Assembly: GCA_017395935.1 (NCBI GenBank)
Contig: JAFQNL010000012.1
Location: 93,414 to 157,413, forward strand
Source: Oscillospiraceae bacterium
GTDB lineage: Bacteria; Bacillota; Clostridia; Oscillospirales; Oscillospiraceae
DNA length: 64,000 nt
Direction: 5' to 3'
The notes beneath the pieces are model-generated. The model worked only from the letters and a program-made list of their open reading frames with translations, was not told the origin of the DNA and did no database searches. Both the position numbers and the translations under genes were made by a program. Shown here in pieces: positions 59,131 through 64,000 of the stretch. Positions within the stretch are counted from its first letter, which is position 1, and each line of letters begins with the position of its first letter.

Positions 59131-60603
59131 TTACAGCCGTCCGTACCGTCGGGTGGTCTCGTAGATCCGCTGGGTGAGCTCCTCGGTAATGAAGCCGGGT
59201 TCTGCCCGCCAGGTCCAGTTATTGGCCGAGAGGGTACCGGGGAAGTTCATGCGAGCCTGTCCCCCCAGCTCCAGATAGTCCTGCATCTGGATCACGCACA
59301 GCCGGCTGGCCGAGGCCATGGAGCCCCGGATCATGCCGCGGACATAGCCTTCCTCCTGGTTCAGGCCCAGATAGGCCTTTGCCATAGCGATATCCTCCTC
59401 TGCAGCCTCGTCAAACCACTGGGCCATAGTCAGGTTGTCATGGGTGCCCGTGTAGCAGACGGAGTTGACCGGGTAGGTATGGGGGAGATAGTCGGCCGTC
59501 TCCCGGGAGTCGAAGGCAAACTGCATCACCTTCATGCCCGGATAGCCCGAGCCCTCCAGCAGCTGCCGGACTTCCGGCGTCACATAGCCCAGATCCTCAG
59601 CGATAAAGTCCAGATCGGGCAGCGCCTTGCGGATCGCCCGGACAAAGTCCATTCCCGGGCCCGGCTGCCAGCTTCCGCCGGCGGCAGTCTCGTCGCCGGC
59701 CGGAATGGCCCAGTAGCTCTCAAAGCCCCGGAAGTGGTCCAGCCGGACCACGTCATACATCCGGGCAGCCGCGGCCAGACGGCGGATCCACCAGTCATAG
59801 CCGGTCTGCTTCATCTTCTCCCAGTCATAGAGGGGATTGCCCCAGAGCTGACCGTCGGCGGAGAAGGAGTCGGGCGGACATCCGGCTACCATTTTGGGCC
59901 GGCCGCTGCCGTCGAGCTGGAAGAGCCGGGGATTGGCCCAGACGTCAGCCGAGTCCAGCGGCACATAGATGGGCACGTCACCAATGATCCGGATGCCCCG
60001 GCTGTTGGCGTAGGCCCGCAGCGCCTGCCACTGGCGGTAGAAGGTGTACTGAAGGAAGTAATGGTACTCCATCTCCGGCGCCAGCTCCTGCCGGTAGCCC
60101 TTGAGAACCTCGGGAATCCGTATTGTCAGACTGAAGGACCAGCTCTGCCAGCTGCTGCCCCGGAACTTCTTCTTCAGGGCCATAAAGAGGGCATAGTCCT
60201 CCAGCCAGTCCCGGTTTTCCTCAACAAAGCGGTAAAAGTCCCGGTCAGGCCGGAAGCGGGCAAAGGCTAGCCGGAGCAGACTGCCCCGGTGCTCATAGAG
60301 GCAGCCGTAATCCACCCGGCTCTCCTCCTGGCTCCAGCGGACCGCCTCCGCCTCCTCCCGCAGCAGCAGACCTTCCTGGATCAGCTGATCCAGATCAATC
60401 AGATAGGGATTGCCGGCAAAGGTGGACAGAGACTGGTAAGGGGAGTCTCCGTAGCCGGTGGGGCAGAGGGGAAGAATCTGCCAGCAGCTCTGTCCGGCCC
60501 GGCAGAGAAAGTCCACAAAGTCATAGGCGCACTTACCTACGCTGCCTACGCCATAAGCATTGGGCAGAGAGGTAATATGCATGAGAATACCGCTTTTTCG
60601 CAT
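59131..60603 (-). CDS. malQ: 4-alpha-glucanotransferase (amylomaltase, GH77)
   Basis: 490 residues from the ATG at 60603 with AAGGAG upstream; it begins RKSGILMHITSLPN, the usual bacterial start. GH77 blocks: DSPYQSLSTFAGNPYLIDL, AGCPPDSFSADGQLWGNPLY, RLDHFRGFESYWAIPAG (nucleophile Asp about 284), FIAEDLGYVTPEV (acid/base Glu) and YTGTHDNLTMAQWF (third Asp). The enzyme disproportionates maltodextrins. It lies 10 bp after the lacI-type stop, in a maltodextrin unit. Confidence 0.96.
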   Translation of the reverse strand: MRKSGILMHITSLPNAYGVGSVGKCAYDFVDFLCRAGQSCWQILPLCPTGYGDSPYQSLSTFAGNPYLIDLDQLIQEGLLLREEAEAVRWSQEESRVDYGCLYEHRGSLLRLAFARFRPDRDFYRFVEENRDWLEDYALFMALKKKFRGSSWQSWSFSLTIRIPEVLKGYRQELAPEMEYHYFLQYTFYRQWQALRAYANSRGIRIIGDVPIYVPLDSADVWANPRLFQLDGSGRPKMVAGCPPDSFSADGQLWGNPLYDWEKMKQTGYDWWIRRLAAAARMYDVVRLDHFRGFESYWAIPAGDETAAGGSWQPGPGMDFVRAIRKALPDLDFIAEDLGYVTPEVRQLLEGSGYPGMKVMQFAFDSRETADYLPHTYPVNSVCYTGTHDNLTMAQWFDEAAEEDIAMAKAYLGLNQEEGYVRGMIRGSMASASRLCVIQMQDYLELGGQARMNFPGTLSANNWTWRAEPGFITEELTQRIYETTRRYGRL

Positions 60604-60613
60604 AAAACGCTCC

Positions 60614-61621
60614 TTATTCGTCGATCCGTCGGGTGCTCTCCCGCTGGCACAGAGAGTAGGGCACCGACTCATGGCAGGCCGTTCCTCCCTGTTCAATCCG
60701 CTGGATCAGAATCTCCACGCTCCGCTTGGCCATCTCCTGCGCCGACTGGGCCACCGTTGACAGCTGAGGCACCAGAAACGAGCTGAGGATCAGGCCGTCA
60801 AAGCCCATAACCGACACATCCCGGGGGACCCGGAGCCCATTGTTATGCAGGGCCCGGATGGCACCAATAGCCATGACGTCAGCCGCGGCAAAGAGCGCGG
60901 TAAAGGGCCGGCCGTTGGCAATCAGCTTCTGGGTGGCGTTATAGCCGTCCTGATAGGAGAAGCGAACGCCCTGATAGTCCAGCTCTTCGTCGTAGCTGAT
61001 CCCGTGGTTCCGGAAGGCGTCCATGCAGCCCTCGTAGCGCAGACGACCGGTATCGGATACCGTCCGGTCGCCGCCCACGATAACGAACTTTCGATGTCCC
61101 AGCGCAATCAGCGAGTCCATAGCGCAGCGGGCGGCCTGTCGGTCATCGGTGGAGACGCTGGACAGATTGTCAAAGGGCAGTCCGGAGGCATCGTTGGACA
61201 CCAGCACGCAGGGCACGCTGATCTTTTCAAAATCCTTGCGGAAATTCCGGCTGTTGCCGCCCAGAAAGAGGATGCCCAAAGGCTTCTTTTCCCGGAGCAG
61301 CTGGATGGCCCGGAGTACCTCGTTGCAGTCCTCGTCCATGTAGTCTACATGAAGCGGATAGCTGGTCTTGTCCACCAACGTCTGGATGGTCTCCACCATC
61401 TCGGCAAAGAGTTCGTTGGAGGTGCCTTTGACCACTACCAAGATGGAGTTGGCATGCTGCTTGAGCTGCCGGGCATTGGTATTGATCTGAAAGCCGAGCT
61501 GGTCTACCGCCCGTTTGATTTCCTCCCGGGCCCGCTCACTGACGTGGGGGTGGTCGTTAAGCACCCGGGAAACGGTAGCTACACTGTATCCGGTTTTTTC
61601 GGCCAGGTCTTTGATGGTCAT
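60614..61621 (-). CDS. LacI-family transcriptional regulator
   Basis: 335 residues. N-terminal LacI helix-turn-helix and hinge (TIKDLAEKTGYSVATVSRVLNDHPHVSERARE) and a periplasmic-binding-protein-like sensor domain (KPLGILFLGGNSRNF, CVLVSNDASGLPFDNLSSV, DDRQAARCAMDSLIALGHRK, TALFAAADVMAIGAIRAL). It probably represses the ABC transporter and malQ genes around it until a maltodextrin or similar sugar binds. It follows the MalG-type permease by 39 bp. Confidence 0.95.
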   Translation of the reverse strand: MTIKDLAEKTGYSVATVSRVLNDHPHVSERAREEIKRAVDQLGFQINTNARQLKQHANSILVVVKGTSNELFAEMVETIQTLVDKTSYPLHVDYMDEDCNEVLRAIQLLREKKPLGILFLGGNSRNFRKDFEKISVPCVLVSNDASGLPFDNLSSVSTDDRQAARCAMDSLIALGHRKFVIVGGDRTVSDTGRLRYEGCMDAFRNHGISYDEELDYQGVRFSYQDGYNATQKLIANGRPFTALFAAADVMAIGAIRALHNNGLRVPRDVSVMGFDGLILSSFLVPQLSTVAQSAQEMAKRSVEILIQRIEQGGTACHESVPYSLCQRESTRRIDE

Positions 61622-61660
61622 AGAAGGCTCCTTGCTACAATCAGATCCTTGCGTCCGGGA

Positions 61661-62506
61661 TCATCCCTTGACCGCGCCGGCGGCGACGCCCTTGATAATA
61701 TACTTCTGGCAGAAGAGGTAAACGATGATAATGGGCAGGATGGCCATCATAATAACTGCCATGGTAGCGCCCAGATCCACCGTGCCGTAGCTGCCCTTGA
61801 GATACTGGACATGGATGGGGATGGTCCGGTATTCGGTGATATCCAGCACCAGATAGGGCAGCAGATAGTCGTTCCAGACCCACATGAGCTCCAGAATGCC
61901 CACAGAGATCAGGGTGGGCTTGAGCATGGGCAGCACTACACAGAAGAAGGTACGGACCGGTCCGCAGCCGTCAATGGCCGCCGCCTCTTCAATCTCCAGA
62001 GGCAGACCTTTGATAAAGCCGGAGAACATGAACACGGCAAGACCGGCGCCAAAGCCCAGATAGATAACAGGAATGGTCCAGGGGGTATTCAGATGGAGCT
62101 TGTCGGCGGTATCGGTCAGGGTGAACATGACCATCTGGAAGGGGACGATCATGGAGAAGAGGCAGAGGTAGTAGAAGATCCGCGCAAACAGAGACTTGAC
62201 CCGGACGATATACCAGGCTGTCATGGAGCAGAAGAGCAGGATCAGAAACACCGAGGTCACCGAGATGAACACACTGTAGCCGGCAGACTTCAGGAAGGGA
62301 TAGTTGCCGAAGGTGAGGCCTTCAATGTAGTTGTCCCAGCCGACGAAGCTCTCGCTGGTGGGCAGAGCGAAGGCGTCCAGATTGATATAGGCATTGCTCT
62401 TAAAGGAGTTGATAACCACCTGAGCCACCGGGAAGATCCAGACCAGACAAAAGAGCGTAAAGAAGCAGGTGAGGATCTTACTGGAAAGAGAATAGGGTTT
62501 CTTCAT
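61661..62506 (-). CDS. Carbohydrate ABC transporter permease, MalG type
   Basis: 281 residues, six membrane helices. The cytoplasmic EAA loop reads EIEEAAAIDGCGPVRTFFCVVLP, and ends KGVAAGAVKG as in MalG/CUT1 proteins. The ATG overlaps the stop of the MalF-type gene by one base (TAATG). It forms the inner-membrane channel with that protein; the ATPase subunit (MsmX-like) is not in the window. Confidence 0.94.
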   Translation of the reverse strand: MKKPYSLSSKILTCFFTLFCLVWIFPVAQVVINSFKSNAYINLDAFALPTSESFVGWDNYIEGLTFGNYPFLKSAGYSVFISVTSVFLILLFCSMTAWYIVRVKSLFARIFYYLCLFSMIVPFQMVMFTLTDTADKLHLNTPWTIPVIYLGFGAGLAVFMFSGFIKGLPLEIEEAAAIDGCGPVRTFFCVVLPMLKPTLISVGILELMWVWNDYLLPYLVLDITEYRTIPIHVQYLKGSYGTVDLGATMAVIMMAILPIIIVYLFCQKYIIKGVAAGAVKG

Positions 62507-63423
62507 TACTGCTGCACCTCCTTGGAGCTGGTCATATACTGCTGAGTCAGGGCCAGAACGGCCACCAGCAGGAAGAAGATCACTGCCTTGGCCTGCGCAA
62601 CGCCGTGGTAGTTCTTGCTGATATTATAGGTAGAGTAGATATTCAGAGCCAGCAGCTCGGTGGTATTGACCTTGGCGCCCTCCATCATAATACTGGGCAT
62701 ACCGGCCGTCAGGGCCAGGTTCTGGTCAAAGAGCTTGAAGCCGTTGGTCAGCGTCAGGAAGGTACAGGTGGTGATGGAAGGCATCACGTTGGGGATAATG
62801 ACCCGGAAGAGGGTCTGGCTGCCGGTAGCGCCGTCAATCCGGGCGGCTTCCAGAATGTCCTCGGGCACAGCCTGCAGGCCGGCGATATAGATGATCATCA
62901 TATAACCGATCTGCTGCCAGGCTACCAGAATGACCAGGCCCCAGAAGCCATAGGAGGGGTCGGCAGTGAGGTATGTGGCGTACTTCTTCAAAATGGCGTC
63001 AAAGATGATACTCCAGATATAGCCCAGCACCACGCCGCCGATCAGGTTGGGCATGAAGAAGACGGTCCGGAAGAGATTGGAACCCCGGATCTTCTGCGTC
63101 AGGGCATAGGCGATGGCAAAGGAGATCACATTGATCACTACAATGGTCACCAGCGCGAAGGCAGTCGTATTCTTAAAGGCGTTGACGAAGCCGGCGTCGG
63201 TTAAGGCCTTTACATAGTTTCCGATACCGATCCACTCGGCGTCGGCGGGGACGTTGAAGTTACAGAAGGACAAGTAGATGCCCTGAATAAACGGCCAGAT
63301 AAAGCCCACGCAGAAGGCAGCAAAAGTGGGGACGATAAAGAGCCACGCCCACTTTTTAATGGGGTCGTGGACAAGATCAACGCTCTTCTTCCCCGGGTTT
63401 CTCAATTTACTCAATGGGATCAA
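62506..63423 (-). CDS. Carbohydrate ABC transporter permease, MalF type
   Basis: 305 residues, six membrane helices after a cytoplasmic N-terminus. EAA loop: DILEAARIDGATGSQTLFRVIIP. RTVFFMPNLIGGVVLGYIW is a CUT1-typical segment. It partners the following MalG-type gene. A hairpin-rich gap of 147 bp separates it from the binding-protein gene upstream. Confidence 0.94.
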   Translation of the reverse strand: MIPLSKLRNPGKKSVDLVHDPIKKWAWLFIVPTFAAFCVGFIWPFIQGIYLSFCNFNVPADAEWIGIGNYVKALTDAGFVNAFKNTTAFALVTIVVINVISFAIAYALTQKIRGSNLFRTVFFMPNLIGGVVLGYIWSIIFDAILKKYATYLTADPSYGFWGLVILVAWQQIGYMMIIYIAGLQAVPEDILEAARIDGATGSQTLFRVIIPNVMPSITTCTFLTLTNGFKLFDQNLALTAGMPSIMMEGAKVNTTELLALNIYSTYNISKNYHGVAQAKAVIFFLLVAVLALTQQYMTSSKEVQQ

Positions 63424-63448
63424 CCTCTCTTTTCACTAGATTTCCTGA

Positions 63449-63499
63449 TTCGATCAAGCCAAAGTACCTGAGACGCTCAGATCCTTTGGCTTGATCGAA
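63449..63499 (-). repeat. Inverted repeat between binding-protein and permease genes
   Basis: Perfect 16-bp arms TTCGATCAAGCCAAAG (63449-63464) and CTTTGGCTTGATCGAA (63484-63499), 19-nt loop. It lies just after the GC-rich terminator and before the permease ribosome binding site; possibly an antiterminator, a processing site or an operator. Confidence 0.75.
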
Positions 63500-63510
63500 G
63501 GGAGTGTAAA

Positions 63511-63538
63511 AAGGGGGCGGGCAGAAGCCCGCCCCCTT
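63511..63538 (-). terminator. Partial terminator after the binding-protein gene
   Basis: On the minus strand a perfect 12-bp stem (AAGGGGGCGGGC arms) with a 4-nt loop is followed by TTTTTAC. It should reduce read-through so that binding protein exceeds permease. Confidence 0.85.
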
Positions 63539-63570
63539 AGTCATGCATTGATCAGGTTGGCGCGGTGAGA

Positions 63571-64000
63571 TCAGCCGTTAACCACGGAGTACTCATAGGC
63601 CCAACCGTCAACGAAAGCTTCCTCGACCATGGTCCAGTCAGCAGTGCCGGCGGAATAAGCAGCCAGAGCGGTAACAACGGTAGCTCTCCAGGCATCAACG
63701 TTGGGAGTGTAGTTGAAAGCCCAGGAGATAGAGGTCTTGCCCTCAGCCAGCATAGCGTTGCCGTCGTTGACGAACTTGTTGCTGGAAGCGGGGCAGTTCT
63801 TGAAGGGAACAGCGCCCAGCTCAGCAACGTAGACAGCGGAAGCGTCAGGATCGGAGACCAGCCAGACCAGGAAGTCGATGGAGGCCTGGATGTCTTCCGC
63901 GGAAGCCTTGGCATTGATGGCCCAGCAGTTCTCAGTGCCGGAGCAGAGAGCAGCGTTCTCTTCGCCCTCAGCGCCGCAGTAGATGGGGATCATAGCCAGC
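63571..64000 (-). CDS. Extracellular sugar-binding protein of the ABC transporter, C-terminal part
   Basis: The last 142 codons of a gene that continues past the right edge. The peptide is of the family 1 solute-binding type: NAKASAEDIQASIDFLVWLVS, VAELGAVPFKN, KFVNDGNAMLAEG, and a Trp-rich end (ATVVTALAAYSAG, TMVEEAFVDGWAYEYS). It would be a lipoprotein delivering sugar to the MalF/MalG-type permeases downstream. Codon use is more even than in neighbours, as expected for an abundant protein. The sugar is probably a maltodextrin given malQ, but binding residues lie outside the window. Confidence 0.88.
   Translation of the reverse strand, partial: LAMIPIYCGAEGEENAALCSGTENCWAINAKASAEDIQASIDFLVWLVSDPDASAVYVAELGAVPFKNCPASSNKFVNDGNAMLAEGKTSISWAFNYTPNVDAWRATVVTALAAYSAGTADWTMVEEAFVDGWAYEYSVVNG

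Overview
The window looks like chromosome of a spore-forming, GC-rich Clostridia of the Oscillospiraceae type (Intestinimonas/Flavonifractor-like). This is an inference from yabP/yabQ next to divIC, a GC-biased third codon position, the mreC-mreD-PBP2 and zapA-U32 neighbourhoods, and the metabolic content. I see no phage, insertion sequence, CRISPR array, tRNA or rRNA.

Layout. 1-5029 (minus): a housekeeping run zapA, U32 peptidase, dut, maf, mreC, mreD and the start of a PBP2 gene, read from one promoter near 5.1 kb. 5.2-9.5 kb (plus): DEAD-box helicase, lspA, an RluD-type pseudouridine synthase, then a TPP riboswitch and thiT. 9.6-16 kb: a small unknown gene, murI, a DUF1934 gene, an ArgRS-derived protein without a catalytic domain, a two-component pair and a membrane HtrA protease. 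16.1-17.2 kb: a phospholipase D family protein.

17.3-32.7 kb is the most interesting part: eleven closely spaced minus-strand sugar-metabolism genes (NagB-fold protein, two PfkB kinases, two SIS-domain proteins, two ROK kinases, SDR, DHDPS/NAL-type lyase, DUF4432, FrlC-like epimerase). Upstream lie a FrlA-like APC permease and a divergent FGGY kinase. The set FrlA-like + SIS + FrlC-like + PfkB is the signature of Amadori-product (fructoselysine-type) use, here greatly expanded. A repeated TGGTCT/A-tract element marks both the operon head and the region before the FGGY kinase, suggesting one regulon.

32.8-41.3 kb: an alanine/glycine:cation symporter under a tandem glycine riboswitch, a small papain-like protein, two tandem cyclase-family hydrolases, a glycerol-kinase-like FGGY kinase, a DeoR regulator and a split transketolase. 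41.4-49 kb: a MarR-MATE pair with an operator, then a surface-polysaccharide group (acyltransferase, UDP-glucose dehydrogenase, a 1074-residue protein with three GT2 domains). 49.2-53 kb: rpsF-ssb-rpsR, yabP-yabQ-divIC-S1 protein, rpiB. 53.1-59 kb: pstSCAB-phoU and a Na/Pi cotransporter whose promoters carry identically spaced Pho-box-like repeats. 59.1-64 kb (minus): a sugar ABC transporter (binding protein cut by the window end), a LacI regulator and malQ, a maltodextrin-type unit.

Coordinates of starts were adjusted where a ribosome binding site favoured an internal ATG, GTG or TTG. Family calls rest on motifs read by eye; no database search was possible.
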